Position numbers and translations under genes: made by a program. Shown in pieces: positions 34,067 to 42,763 of a stretch of 64,000 nt of DNA. This DNA is from JAVJUV01 sp040220415 (lineage in GTDB: Bacteria; Pseudomonadota; Alphaproteobacteria; Rhodobacterales; Rhodobacteraceae), in NCBI GenBank assembly GCA_040220415.1, contig JAVJUV010000092.1, positions 1-64,000 on the forward strand, written 5' to 3'. The notes under the pieces were generated by a model that was given only the letters and a program-made list of their open reading frames with translations, made no database searches and was not told the DNA's origin. How positions within the stretch are numbered: position 1 is the first letter of the stretch; every line of letters starts with the position of its first letter.

Positions 34067-35212
34067 ATGTACCTTAACGAGACTCACATCCAGGTCCGCG
34101 GCATGGTGCGCGAATTCGCCAACGGGGTGATCCGCCCCGCCGCGGAAGCGCTGGACCGCGACGAAAGCTTTCCCGCCGACATCTTCGACCAGATGGGCGC
34201 GTTGGGCCTGTTCGGCATCGGCGTTCCCGAGGAAATGGGCGGACCGGGCTTCGACACGCTGACCTATGCGCTGGTGATGGAGGAATTGTCGCGCGGCTAT
34301 GCGTCGATCGCCGATCAGTGCGGCCTGGTGGAGCTGATCTCGACGCTGCTGGTCCGGCACGGCACCGAGGCGCAGCGCGCCCGGATGCTGGCGGACATGA
34401 TGTCGGCCAGGAGCCGGGTCGCCTATTGCATTACAGAACCCGAAGCCGGAACCGATGTGTCCGGCATCCGCACCGAGGCGGTTCGCGATGGCGATGGCTG
34501 GATTCTGAACGGCGGCAAGATCTGGATTCACAACGCGCCCGTCGCCGATTTCGGTTTTGTCCTGGCCCGCACGGACCGCGAGGCCGGGCATCGGGGCATG
34601 TCGATCTTCATCGTCGATCTGCATTCGGCGGGTGTCGAACGGGGGCCGAAGGAGCACAAGATGGGGCAGCGCGCCAGCCAGGTCGGCGCCCTGAACTTCG
34701 CGGATGTGAAGTTGCCCGCCGACGCTTTGCTGGGCGAGGAAGGCCGGGGTTTCCACATGATGATGAGCGTGCTGGACAAGGGGCGCGTCGGCATCGCGGC
34801 ACTGGCCGTCGGGATCGCGCAGGCCGGTCTGGAAGCGGCCGTCGACTATGCCGGGCAACGCAAGCAGTTCAAGAAGCCGATCGCCGAGTTTCAGGGGGTT
34901 CAGTGGCTTCTGGCGGACATGGCGACCGATATCGAGGCGGCGCGCCTGCTGGTGCATTCGGCCGCCGCCAGGATCGACGGGGGCACGGACCCGACCAGGG
35001 CCTGTTCGATGGCGAAGTGCTTTGCCAGCGACATGGCGGTTGCGCGAACCGCCGATGCCGTGCAGGTCTTTGGCGGGTCAGGCTATATCCGGGGGTTCGA
35101 GGTGGAACGGCTGTATCGCGACGCGAAGATCACGCAGATCTACGAGGGCACGAACCAGATTCAGCGCATGATCATCGCCCGCGAACTGATCAAACACGGG
35201 GCGGCGGCATGA
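34067..35212 (+). CDS. Acyl-CoA dehydrogenase
   Basis: A 381-residue FAD enzyme of the short/medium-chain type. ITEPEAGTDVSGI matches the first family signature (flavin contact), QVFGGSGYIRGFEVERLYRDAKI the second, and the catalytic Glu is in IYEGTNQIQRMI. Start ATG 34067 is used because the frame before it (TTG 34055) has no ribosome site. It dehydrogenates an acyl-CoA to the 2-enoyl-CoA that the hydratase would take. It heads a rightward operon whose next gene overlaps its stop by 4 bp. Confidence 0.94.
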   Translation: MYLNETHIQVRGMVREFANGVIRPAAEALDRDESFPADIFDQMGALGLFGIGVPEEMGGPGFDTLTYALVMEELSRGYASIADQCGLVELISTLLVRHGTEAQRARMLADMMSARSRVAYCITEPEAGTDVSGIRTEAVRDGDGWILNGGKIWIHNAPVADFGFVLARTDREAGHRGMSIFIVDLHSAGVERGPKEHKMGQRASQVGALNFADVKLPADALLGEEGRGFHMMMSVLDKGRVGIAALAVGIAQAGLEAAVDYAGQRKQFKKPIAEFQGVQWLLADMATDIEAARLLVHSAAARIDGGTDPTRACSMAKCFASDMAVARTADAVQVFGGSGYIRGFEVERLYRDAKITQIYEGTNQIQRMIIARELIKHGAAA

Positions 35213-35979
35213 GCGGTCAGGTCGCGCTTGTCACCGGATCGAGCCGGGGCATCGGTCTTGGGGCCGCGCGGGCGCTGGCGCGGCAGGGGTTTTCGGTGGC
35301 GCTGAACGGCCCGTTCGACGACGCCGAGCTTGCCGGGGCGGTCGAGGCGGTCAGGGCCGAGGGCGGCAAGGCCGCCGCCGTTGCCTTCGACGTCTCGGAC
35401 CTGGCGGCCCACGAGACGGCGCTTGCAAGGGTCGAGGACGACCTGGGGCCCCTGACCACGCTGGTCAACAATGCCGGTGTCGGCGTCCTGAGCCGGGGGG
35501 ATCCGCTGGAGGTCAGCGCGGAAAGCTGGGACCGGTGCATGAGCGTCAACGCCAGGGCGGTGTTCTTCCTGACGCAGGCCTTCGCGGCGCGGCTTTTGGC
35601 CCGGGATCGCGATCCGGGCCTCTTTCACTCCGTCGTGACGGTCACGTCGGCGAATGCCGCGGCGGTCGCCGTGCCCCGGGCCGAGTATTGCGCCTCGAAG
35701 GCCGCCGCCGCGATGGCGACGCAGGCGTGGGCGGTGCGGCTGGGACCGGAGAACATCCATGTCTACGACGTGCGCCCCGGGCTGATCGCCACGGAGATGA
35801 CGGCCCCGGTCATAGAAACCTATGAGAAGCGGGCCAAGGATGGCCTGACGCTGCTGCCGCGCATCGGCACGCCGGAAGAGGTGGGCGAGATCATCGCGTC
35901 TTTGGCATCGGGTCGCCTGCCCTATACAACCGGCCAGGTCATTTCGGCGGATGCCGGTATGCTGGTCCCGAGATTCTGA
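35209..35979 (+). CDS. SDR-family oxidoreductase
   Basis: A 256-residue short-chain dehydrogenase with TGSSRGIG at the N-terminus, LVNNAG, and a catalytic set VTSANAAAV...YCASK (Ser, Tyr, Lys). The DVRPGLIATEM and TGQVISADAGM segments resemble 3-ketoacyl-ACP/CoA reductases or sugar dehydrogenases. The ATG overlaps the stop of the acyl-CoA dehydrogenase gene, so coupled translation is likely. It may oxidise the hydroxyacyl-CoA product of the hydratase, but this is inference from context. Confidence 0.9.
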   Translation: MSGQVALVTGSSRGIGLGAARALARQGFSVALNGPFDDAELAGAVEAVRAEGGKAAAVAFDVSDLAAHETALARVEDDLGPLTTLVNNAGVGVLSRGDPLEVSAESWDRCMSVNARAVFFLTQAFAARLLARDRDPGLFHSVVTVTSANAAAVAVPRAEYCASKAAAAMATQAWAVRLGPENIHVYDVRPGLIATEMTAPVIETYEKRAKDGLTLLPRIGTPEEVGEIIASLASGRLPYTTGQVISADAGMLVPRF

Positions 35980-35987
35980 GGTCCGGA

Positions 35988-37136
35988 ATGAAGATTGCCC
36001 TGCCCGACGAAACCGGCGTGCTTCACGATTATCGCCTGACCGGGTCTCCGATCGAGCCCGTGAGGCTGGGACCCGATCCCGCGCGCGTCATCTTCTCGGC
36101 GGCCCACGTGGTGGCCGACCCATTCACGGCAGGCGATCCGACCGGGCCCGCGAAGGTCGACTGGGACGCGACGATGGCGTTCCGCCGCTATCTGGTGGAC
36201 CTGGGCCTGGGGATCGCCGAGGCGATGGATACCGCGCAGCGCGGCATGGGGCTGGATTGGCCGGGCGCGCATGAACTGATCAGGCGGACAACGGCCGAGT
36301 TGCCGGATGCGCTGGTGTTCAGCGGTTGCGGAACCGATCAGCTGGCGCCGGGCGACGCGAAATCGGTCGACGACGTGCGCCGGGCTTACCTGGAGCAGGT
36401 CGAGGCCGTCCAGAAAGCCGGCGGGCGGATCATCCTGATGGCGTCCCGCGCGCTTGCGAAGGTGGCGCGGTCGCCCGAGGATTATGTCTCGGTTTACGGC
36501 GATGTGCTGTCGGCCTGCGACCGGCCCGTCATTCTGCACTGGCTGGGCGAGATGTTCGACCCCGAGTTGGCCGGATACTGGGGCGGATCGGATTTCGAGG
36601 CGGCGATGGAGACGGCGCTGGCGGTCATCGGGCAGAATCTCGCGAAGGTCGACGGCATCAAGATCTCGCTTCTGGACAAGGACAAGGAGATCGCCATGCG
36701 CCGCCGCCTGCCGGACGGCGTGAAGATGTATACCGGCGACGACTTCAATTATCCGGAACTGATCGCGGGCGACGACCGGGGGTTTTCCCATGCCTTGCTG
36801 GGTATCTTCGATCCGCTGGCCGTCGCGGTCGGCAAGGCGGTGAGCCGGCTTGGCGAGGGCGATGTGGCGGGCTTTCGCGCGACGCTCGACCCGACCGTGC
36901 CGCTGTCGCGCCTGATCTTCCGCGCGCCGACGCAGCACTACAAGACCGGTGTCGTGTTCATGGCGTGGCTGAACGGATTCCAGGATCATTTCGTGATGCT
37001 GGGTGGGGCGCAGTCGATGCGGCCCCTGCCCTATTTCACCGAGTGTTTCCGGCTGGCGGACCGGAACGGGCTGTTGCGCGACCCCGAGCTTGCGGTGGAC
37101 CGGATGCGCGCGCTTCTGCGCCTTTACGGCGTCTGA
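35988..37136 (+). CDS. DUF993 protein (dihydrodipicolinate synthase-like TIM barrel)
   Basis: A 382-residue protein recognised as DUF993 by pattern (HVVADPFTAGDPTG near residue 40, GLDWPGAHELI, ILHWLGEMFDPELAGYWG, VDGIKISLLDKDKE). The family has a DHDPS/aldolase-like barrel, and the Lys in GIKISLLD is a candidate Schiff-base residue. Its reaction is not established to my knowledge; members sit in sugar and sugar-acid catabolic loci next to TIM-barrel isomerases, as here. It starts 8 bp after the SDR stop and its end overlaps the next gene start (TGATG). Confidence 0.82.
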   Translation: MKIALPDETGVLHDYRLTGSPIEPVRLGPDPARVIFSAAHVVADPFTAGDPTGPAKVDWDATMAFRRYLVDLGLGIAEAMDTAQRGMGLDWPGAHELIRRTTAELPDALVFSGCGTDQLAPGDAKSVDDVRRAYLEQVEAVQKAGGRIILMASRALAKVARSPEDYVSVYGDVLSACDRPVILHWLGEMFDPELAGYWGGSDFEAAMETALAVIGQNLAKVDGIKISLLDKDKEIAMRRRLPDGVKMYTGDDFNYPELIAGDDRGFSHALLGIFDPLAVAVGKAVSRLGEGDVAGFRATLDPTVPLSRLIFRAPTQHYKTGVVFMAWLNGFQDHFVMLGGAQSMRPLPYFTECFRLADRNGLLRDPELAVDRMRALLRLYGV

Positions 37137-37984
37137 TGCGCGACTTCTCGAACGATCATTCCGCGCTGGCGCTGAACACCGCAACGCTGGGTCACAACCT
37201 TGACGGGCACGGTGCGGGGTGGCCGCCGGAGCGGGTGATCGACGCCTGCGCGGAACGCGGGCTGGCGGGGATCGTGTTCTGGCGGCGCGAGATCGGGACC
37301 CGCGCGGTCGAGATCGGCGCGCGCGTGCGGGCGGCGGGCATGCAGGTCACGGGGCTGTGCCGGACACCCTATCTCGTCGGATCGGAGACGCCGGAGAAGA
37401 TGATGGACGAGGCGAAGGCGTCTGTCGACATGGCCGCCGGGCTTGGCGCCCCGATCCTGACCCTTGTCAGCGGCGGCACCGAGTCGGGCACGAAGGGCGT
37501 GCGCGAGACGCAGAACATCCTGGCGGACCGGGTGGCGGACCTGGCGCCCTATGCCGCCGAGCGGGGCGTGAGCCTGGCGCTGGAGCCCCTGAACCCGATG
37601 TTCGGCGGCAACCGCACCTGCATGATGACCGTCCGTGACGCGCTGCGGGTCTGCGACATGGTGGATGCGCCGAATGTCGGCATCGCCGTCGACGTCTACC
37701 ATGTCTGGTGGGACACGACGCTGGCCGAAAGCTGCGCCGAGGCGGGAACCCGCATCCTTGGGTATCACCTGTGCGACTGGCTGGAGAACACGTCGGACAT
37801 GCTGCTGGACCGGGGCATGATGGGCGATGGCGTCGCCGATCTGAAGGCGATCCGACGGGCCGTCGAGGATGCGGGCTACGCAGGGGTCTGCGAGGTCGAG
37901 ATATTCTCGGCCGCCAACTGGTGGAAGCGCGATCCGGGCGAGGTTCTCGACACGATGATCGAGCGCTTTCGGGCGGTCTGCTGA
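37136..37984 (+). CDS. Sugar phosphate isomerase/epimerase-like TIM barrel (AP endonuclease 2 family)
   Basis: A 282-residue xylose-isomerase-like barrel. Expected metal-ligand positions are visible: Glu in LALEPLNPMF, Asp in NVGIAVDVYHVWWD with the His, and Glu near the end in GVCEVEIFS. It likely isomerises or epimerises a free or phosphorylated keto sugar. The start overlaps the DUF993 stop. The DUF993-isomerase pair appears to be a conserved module, here attached to CoA-dependent genes. Confidence 0.85.
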   Translation: MRDFSNDHSALALNTATLGHNLDGHGAGWPPERVIDACAERGLAGIVFWRREIGTRAVEIGARVRAAGMQVTGLCRTPYLVGSETPEKMMDEAKASVDMAAGLGAPILTLVSGGTESGTKGVRETQNILADRVADLAPYAAERGVSLALEPLNPMFGGNRTCMMTVRDALRVCDMVDAPNVGIAVDVYHVWWDTTLAESCAEAGTRILGYHLCDWLENTSDMLLDRGMMGDGVADLKAIRRAVEDAGYAGVCEVEIFSAANWWKRDPGEVLDTMIERFRAVC

Positions 37985-37999
37985 GTGAGGGGGAAAAGC

Positions 38000-38428
38000 G
38001 TGAGCGATCCTGTCCGGAACGTGCCGGTCCTGACCTACGACGCGGCGGCGGCGCTGATGCACGAGGCCATCCGACACGCGCGCTCGAACGGCTGGTCAGT
38101 CGCCTGCGCGGTGGTCGATCCCTGGGGTCAGATCCTGGCTTCGGGCCGGATGGACGGGGTTGCGCCGGCGGTTCTGGAGTTTGCGGCGGACAAGGCCTAT
38201 ACCTCGGCGCCGGGCCGCACGACCAAGGGCTTTTTCGAGCGGATGTCGTCGAGCGGCGACCTGACCCTTGGTCTTGGCAACCGCCCCCGGCTTTGCGCCT
38301 GGGAAGGTGGCCTGCCGATCCGCTGCAGCGGTGTGCTGGTCGGGGCGATGGGCGTATCGGGCGCTGCCGGACACGAGGACGCCGCCTGCGGACAGGCGGC
38401 GCTGGAAAAGCTGGGTCTGGGCACCTAG
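38000..38428 (+). CDS. GlcG/HbpS-like (DUF336) protein
   Basis: A 142-residue protein from GTG 38000 with a GAGGGGGA Shine-Dalgarno (GTG 37985 is the upstream alternative). The AVVDPWGQILASGRMDG segment, the AADKAYTSA helix and a Gly-rich GVLVGAMGVSGAAGHEDAACGQAAL end match the GlcG family. Members bind heme or small ligands or accompany glycolate-type operons; their role is unclear. It is the last gene of the operon starting at 34067. Confidence 0.85.
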   Translation: MSDPVRNVPVLTYDAAAALMHEAIRHARSNGWSVACAVVDPWGQILASGRMDGVAPAVLEFAADKAYTSAPGRTTKGFFERMSSSGDLTLGLGNRPRLCAWEGGLPIRCSGVLVGAMGVSGAAGHEDAACGQAALEKLGLGT

Positions 38429-38482
38429 CCTGCGACCGGCCGCGAGCGATCTGCGACACTACTTTCACAAGTTTCGCCTTGA

Positions 38483-38498
38483 ATTTATCATGATTAAT
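38483..38498. promoter_or_regulatory. GntR operator copy 1 (ATTTATCATGATTAAT)
   Basis: The 16-mer 38483-38498 is a palindrome centred on CATG with seven of eight pairs matching. It lies 48 bp upstream of the GntR start codon, and two further copies occur at the divergent promoter at 40.0 kb. Confidence 0.65.
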
Positions 38499-38545
38499 CG
38501 ATCAGTCTTGCAGACCTGAGACCCCCCGGGAGGACACCACGCGAC

Positions 38546-39310
38546 ATGACCGCAGAAGAACCTTTCAGGATCGACCGCGCGCGGCGCTCGCGCCCGCAGC
38601 GGGTGGCCGAGGAGATCAAGCAGTGGGTGGTCGAGAAGGGCATGGAACCGGGCGACCGGCTGCCGGGCGAAGCGGAACTGATCGACCGGTTCGGCATGTC
38701 GAAGGGCACCATCCGCGAAGCGATGCGCCTGTTGCAGGCGCAGGGCCTTGTGGTGACCAAGACCGGTCCGGGCGGCGGCAGTTTCGTCGGCGAGGTCTCG
38801 GCCGATCGCGCCAATGCGCTGCTGGCGAACTATTTCTATTTCCAGAACATCTCGATCGACGACATCTACGCGGTGCGGATCGCGCTGGAGCCGGAGATCG
38901 CAGGTATGCTGGCCGGCCGTCTGTCGGATCATCAGATAAGGCGGCTGGAGGCGGTCATGGCGACCTATGCGGAACCGGCCGGCACGCCCGACGAGGAACG
39001 CCAGCAGCACATCGATTCGCTGCGGTTTCACGCGCTGCTGGCCGAGTTCTCGGATAACCGGGTTCTTGGTTTCTTCGTGGGGTTCATGTCGCAGATCCTG
39101 ACCGATCTCACGGTCTTCCGGAAACTCTATTCCGAACCCAACCGCCAGCTCTGGGCAGAAGGACGGCAGCACCAGCTTGACCTTGTCGAGGCGTTGAGGT
39201 CAGGCGATGCGGAGCAGGCCCGCACGATCATGCGCGAGCACATGGAGCTGGCCCGGCGGCTGATGGAGGATCAGGAGGCGGTGGTGATGAAGAGGTTCAT
39301 CGCCGAATAG
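38546..39310 (+). CDS. GntR/FadR-type (FCD) transcriptional regulator
   Basis: A 254-residue regulator. Residues about 13-80 are a GntR winged helix (RVAEEIKQWVVEKGMEPGDRLPGEAELIDRFGMSKGTIREAMRLLQ...GLVV). The all-helical C-terminal domain fits the FCD type, where metal-binding Asp and His residues contact the ligand (DSLRFHALLAE, RQHQLDLVEAL, REHMELA). A GGGAGGA site precedes the ATG. Matching CATG-centred palindromes upstream of itself and of the ABC operon at 40.0 kb suggest autoregulation plus control of DUF1028 and the importer. Confidence 0.9.
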   Translation: MTAEEPFRIDRARRSRPQRVAEEIKQWVVEKGMEPGDRLPGEAELIDRFGMSKGTIREAMRLLQAQGLVVTKTGPGGGSFVGEVSADRANALLANYFYFQNISIDDIYAVRIALEPEIAGMLAGRLSDHQIRRLEAVMATYAEPAGTPDEERQQHIDSLRFHALLAEFSDNRVLGFFVGFMSQILTDLTVFRKLYSEPNRQLWAEGRQHQLDLVEALRSGDAEQARTIMREHMELARRLMEDQEAVVMKRFIAE

Positions 39311-39312
39311 GC

Positions 39313-39993
39313 CTAGCCCGCGTTTTCGAGGAAAGGTTGGTCTTTCTGCGGTTCGTCGAGAGTGGGCACGTGCGTGGCCCAGCGGGCGTAGCCGCCCGTC
39401 GTTGCATGGCGATGGAGCGTGCGCAGGTCGGACAGTGGCGACCCGGAACGGTCGATCCGAAGCGTGAGCGGCGGCGCGGCGCGGCTGACGACCAGAAGCG
39501 CTGCCGACAGGAGCCCGCGGCTGTCGCCCCCCGCCGCGGCCGCCGCGTCGAGGGCGTCGAGCAGGCGCACGTCGAACGTGCCCGGGGACGCAAGATAGCC
39601 CTGAAGCGCCGCGTCGAGAACGGCCTCGGATTGCAGAAGGTTGCCGGCGACCACGACCTTGTCGCCTTCGCGCGCGCCCGCCGCGGGGATGCTTTCGGCG
39701 CCGGTGAAGCTGGCGACGCCGCCTTCGAGGTCCAGCGCCGTCAGTTGTCTCTGGTCGCGGCCCGCGTCCCGGGCAACCGTCTCGCCGACCGCCTGGACGG
39801 CGCTTTTTCCGGCGCGCATCAGGTCGAGAACGCCCGTGCCCCAGATGGTCGACGGCAGCGATCCCTGCGACGCGCTCATCCCTGATTCGGGGTCGCCGCG
39901 CAGAACCCAGCCGCCCACGCACAGGCTGCCCGTCGTTGCCGCACCGCCGTAACAGCCTGTTTTTTCATCGAACGCGAGGATCGAGATCGTCAT
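39313..39993 (-). CDS. DUF1028 Ntn-hydrolase-like protein
   Basis: A 226-residue protein with the DUF1028 pattern: TISILAFDEKTGCYGGAATTGSLCVGGWVL at the N-terminus (a fragment of the family core), AGVxASQG-like MSASQGSLPSTIWGTGVLDLM, and QLTALDLEGGVASFTG. The fold is related to Ntn hydrolases such as proteasome subunits. Members are often beside peptide-type ABC importers and peptidases, which fits the neighbouring transporter. It may process the imported amide compound. It is convergent with the GntR gene and divergent from the importer operon. Confidence 0.85.
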   Translation of the reverse strand: MTISILAFDEKTGCYGGAATTGSLCVGGWVLRGDPESGMSASQGSLPSTIWGTGVLDLMRAGKSAVQAVGETVARDAGRDQRQLTALDLEGGVASFTGAESIPAAGAREGDKVVVAGNLLQSEAVLDAALQGYLASPGTFDVRLLDALDAAAAAGGDSRGLLSAALLVVSRAAPPLTLRIDRSGSPLSDLRTLHRHATTGGYARWATHVPTLDEPQKDQPFLENAG

Positions 39994-40020
39994 TTACGCG
40001 CCCTCCGGATGCAGGCTTGA

Positions 40021-40036
40021 ATTTATCATGACAATT
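40021..40036. promoter_or_regulatory. GntR operator copy 2
   Basis: 40021-40036 reads ATTTATCATGACAATT, sharing ATTTATCATGA with copy 1. It lies 28 bp before the DUF1028 start codon (leftward). Confidence 0.55.
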
Positions 40037-40047
40037 TGGCCTTATCG

Positions 40048-40065
40048 AATTAATCATGATAAATT
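40048..40065. promoter_or_regulatory. GntR operator copy 3
   Basis: 40048-40065 reads AATTAATCATGATAAATT, a palindrome with one mismatched pair. Its centre is 28 bp from that of copy 2, and it lies 31 bp before the importer's first start codon. Confidence 0.65.
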
Positions 40066-40096
40066 AATGCCCAATTGAACAGCGGAGGTAAAGTTC

Positions 40097-41674
40097 ATGT
40101 CGCTCTTTTCTTTCACACGGCGCGGAATGCTGGCGGCGGGGACCGCCCTGGCACTGACCCTTGCGTCGGCGGGTGGCGCCGTGGCGCAGACCCCGCCGGG
40201 CGTTCTGATCGTCGGCCAGATCGCCGAGCCAAAGTCGCTGGACCCGGACACGGTGACGGCCGTCAACGATTTCCGGATCCTGTTCAACGTCTATGACGGG
40301 CTGGTGCGCTACAAGTCCGGCACGCTCGAGGTCGAGCCCGCGCTGGCGGAAAGCTGGGAGATCAGCGAGGACGGCACGGTCTATACATTCACGCTGCGGG
40401 ACGGCGTGAATTTCCACGACGGCTCGCCCTTGAATGCCGAAGCGGTGAAATTCAATTTCGACCGGATGCTGGACGAGAACCATCCCTATTACGACACCGG
40501 TCCCTTCCCGCTGTCGTTCTTCTTCTCGGCTGTCGAGAACGTCGAGGCGGTGGACGACAGGACCGTGCGTTTCACGCTGAACGCGCCTTACGCGCCCTTC
40601 CTGTCGAACCTGGCTTACACGCCGGGGCTGATCGTGTCGCAGGCCGCCGTCGAGGAGCGCGGCGCCGATTTCGGGCGCAACCCGTCGGGAACGGGGCCGT
40701 TCAAGTTCGTCGAGTGGCGCTCGAACGAGGCCGTGGTGGTGGAGCGCAACCCGGATTACTGGGACGGCGCGCCGGAACTGGAAGCCGTGGTCTACCGGCC
40801 GATCACCGATGCCAACACCCGCACGGCGGAAATGCTGGCCGGCGGGATCGACGTGATGGTCGAGGTGCCGCCGGTCGCGCTGAGCGAGTTCCAGGGCGGC
40901 GGCTTCAACATCGTGGAACAGGCCGGACCGCACGTCTGGTTCCTGATCCTGAATGCCAAGGAAGGCCCTTTCGCCGACAAGCGCGTGCGCCAGGCGGTGA
41001 ACTATGCCGTGAACAAGTCGGCACTGGTCGACGAGGTGCTGGAAGGCACCGCCGAGGTCGCCGCGGGACCGACGCCGCCGGCCTTCGCCTGGGCGCATAA
41101 CGAGGAACTGGAGCCCTATCCCTATGATCCCGACAAGGCGCGCGAGCTGATCGCGGAAGCCGGGGTCGAGGGGGCCGAACTGACCTTCTACGTCACCGAG
41201 GGCGGCTCGGGGATGCTGGACCCGGTCGCGATGGGCACCGCGATCCAGGCCGACCTGGAAGCCGTGGGCTTCGACGTGTCGATCGAGACCTACGAGTGGA
41301 ACACCTTCCTGGGCGAGGTGAACCCGGGCCTCGAAGGCAAGGCCGACATGGCCGAGATGGCGTGGATGACGAACGATCCCGACACGCTGCCCTTCCTGGC
41401 GCTGCGCACGGCGGCCTGGCCCGAAGAGGGCGGGTTCAACTCGGGTTACTATTCCAACCCGGAAGTGGACCGTCTGCTTGAGGCAGCCCGTGTCTCGACC
41501 GACCAGGAGGAGCGCGCGCGGCTTTACAAGGAGATGCAGACGATCGTGCAGGAGGATGCACCCTGGCTGTTCGTGGCGAACTGGAAGCAGAACGCCGTGA
41601 CCAGCGACCGGGTCGAGAACTTCACCCTTGAGCCGTCGTTCTTCCTGCTGCTTGATGACGTGGTGAAGAAGTGA
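40097..41674 (+). CDS. Peptide/opine-type ABC importer substrate-binding protein (family 5)
   Basis: A 525-residue periplasmic binding protein of the DppA/OppA cluster. An N-terminal signal with RRG in the n-region (FTRRGMLAAGTALAL) ends near AVAQ at residue 31, possibly Tat-compatible. Family signatures: AEPKSLDPDTVTAVNDFRI, YDGLVRYKSGT, LAESWEISEDGTVYTFTLRDGVNFHDG and GTGPFKF. Ligands of the family include peptides, opines, nickel and glutathione; DUF1028 next door hints at an amide-containing ligand. It is first in the importer operon, with a hairpin right after the gene. Confidence 0.92.
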   Translation: MSLFSFTRRGMLAAGTALALTLASAGGAVAQTPPGVLIVGQIAEPKSLDPDTVTAVNDFRILFNVYDGLVRYKSGTLEVEPALAESWEISEDGTVYTFTLRDGVNFHDGSPLNAEAVKFNFDRMLDENHPYYDTGPFPLSFFFSAVENVEAVDDRTVRFTLNAPYAPFLSNLAYTPGLIVSQAAVEERGADFGRNPSGTGPFKFVEWRSNEAVVVERNPDYWDGAPELEAVVYRPITDANTRTAEMLAGGIDVMVEVPPVALSEFQGGGFNIVEQAGPHVWFLILNAKEGPFADKRVRQAVNYAVNKSALVDEVLEGTAEVAAGPTPPAFAWAHNEELEPYPYDPDKARELIAEAGVEGAELTFYVTEGGSGMLDPVAMGTAIQADLEAVGFDVSIETYEWNTFLGEVNPGLEGKADMAEMAWMTNDPDTLPFLALRTAAWPEEGGFNSGYYSNPEVDRLLEAARVSTDQEERARLYKEMQTIVQEDAPWLFVANWKQNAVTSDRVENFTLEPSFFLLLDDVVKK

Positions 41675-41678
41675 GCTT

Positions 41679-41700
41679 CGGGCCGGGCTGACGCCCGGTC
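41679..41700 (+). repeat. GC-rich hairpin after binding-protein gene
   Basis: GGGCCGGGC (41679-41687) pairs with GCCCGGTCC (41692-41700) with one G-U pair, loop 4 nt. It begins 5 bp past the stop and lacks a following T-run. Confidence 0.7.
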
Positions 41701-41815
41701 CGACCCAAGGCGCGCGGGGGGTGTCGCCAACGGTCGCCTGGACCGGTGGCGCATCCATCGATAATCCCCTCGCGCTTTCCCGCGGGATTTTCACCAGCAA
41801 GAAGGGGTGCGGGCC

Positions 41816-42763
41816 ATGTCGGGTTACATCCTCAAACGGCTTCTCTCGGCGGTGCCCGTGCTGCTGGGGATCACGATCATCGTTTTCCTGATCATGGCGC
41901 TGATCCCGGGCGATCCGGCGACAGCCATCCTGGGCAGTTTCGCCACCCCCGAGAACGTTGCGCGGCTGAACCGCGATCTTGGCCTCGACCGCAGCATGGT
42001 CGAGCAGTATTTCATCTGGCTGGGCAACATGCTGACCGGCGATTTCGGCACCTCGTTCGCGCTGAACCGGCCGGTGCTGGACGAGGTTCTGGAGCGGTTC
42101 AACGGAACGCTGATCCTGGCCGGGACGGCGTTCGTGCTGTGTTCGGTCTTCGGCATCATCGCCGGGGTGATCTCGGCGGCGAACCAGTATGGCTGGGCGG
42201 ACAAGGCGATCACCTTCGCCGTGCTGCTGGGCATCTCGATCCCGTCGTTCTTTCTGGGCATGATGATGATCCTGACCTTCGCGGTGAACCTGCGGCTGTT
42301 TCCCGTCTCGGGGATGTGGCCGATCTACGGTGATCGCGACCTGGCCGCGCTGGTCAGTCACCTGACCCTGCCCGCGATCGCGCTGGCGGTCGTCGCGACC
42401 GGGGTGATCGCGCGGCTGAGCCGGTCGGCGATGCTGGAGGTGCTGCGGCAGGATTACATCCGCACCGCCCGCGCCAAGGGCGTGCATGAGCGCGGCGTGA
42501 TCTGGCGCCATGCCCTGCGGGCGGCGATGGTGTCGATCATCCCCGTCCTCGGCATTCAGGCGGGCTTCGTGCTGTCGGGCGCGGTCTATATCGAGATCGT
42601 GTTCCAGTGGCCCGGCGTCGGGCGGATGCTGGTGGACGCGATCCTGAAGCGCGACATCCTTCTGGTGCAGGGCGGCGTGGTCTTCGTCGCCGCGTGCTAT
42701 GTGATGTTCAATATCGCGGTGGACGTGGCCCAGAGCCTGCTTGACCCGAGGATCAAGACGTGA
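41816..42763 (+). CDS. DppB-type ABC importer permease
   Basis: A 315-residue inner-membrane permease starting at ATG 41816 (GTG 41807 is possible). It opens with GYILKRLLSAVPVLLGITIIVF, the standard DppB N-terminus, has the NRPVLDEVLERF periplasmic region, and shows the coupling-loop pattern (IRTARAKGVHERGVIWRHALR). About six membrane segments. Its stop overlaps the GTG start of the fused permease-ATPase gene. Confidence 0.93.
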   Translation: MSGYILKRLLSAVPVLLGITIIVFLIMALIPGDPATAILGSFATPENVARLNRDLGLDRSMVEQYFIWLGNMLTGDFGTSFALNRPVLDEVLERFNGTLILAGTAFVLCSVFGIIAGVISAANQYGWADKAITFAVLLGISIPSFFLGMMMILTFAVNLRLFPVSGMWPIYGDRDLAALVSHLTLPAIALAVVATGVIARLSRSAMLEVLRQDYIRTARAKGVHERGVIWRHALRAAMVSIIPVLGIQAGFVLSGAVYIEIVFQWPGVGRMLVDAILKRDILLVQGGVVFVAACYVMFNIAVDVAQSLLDPRIKT

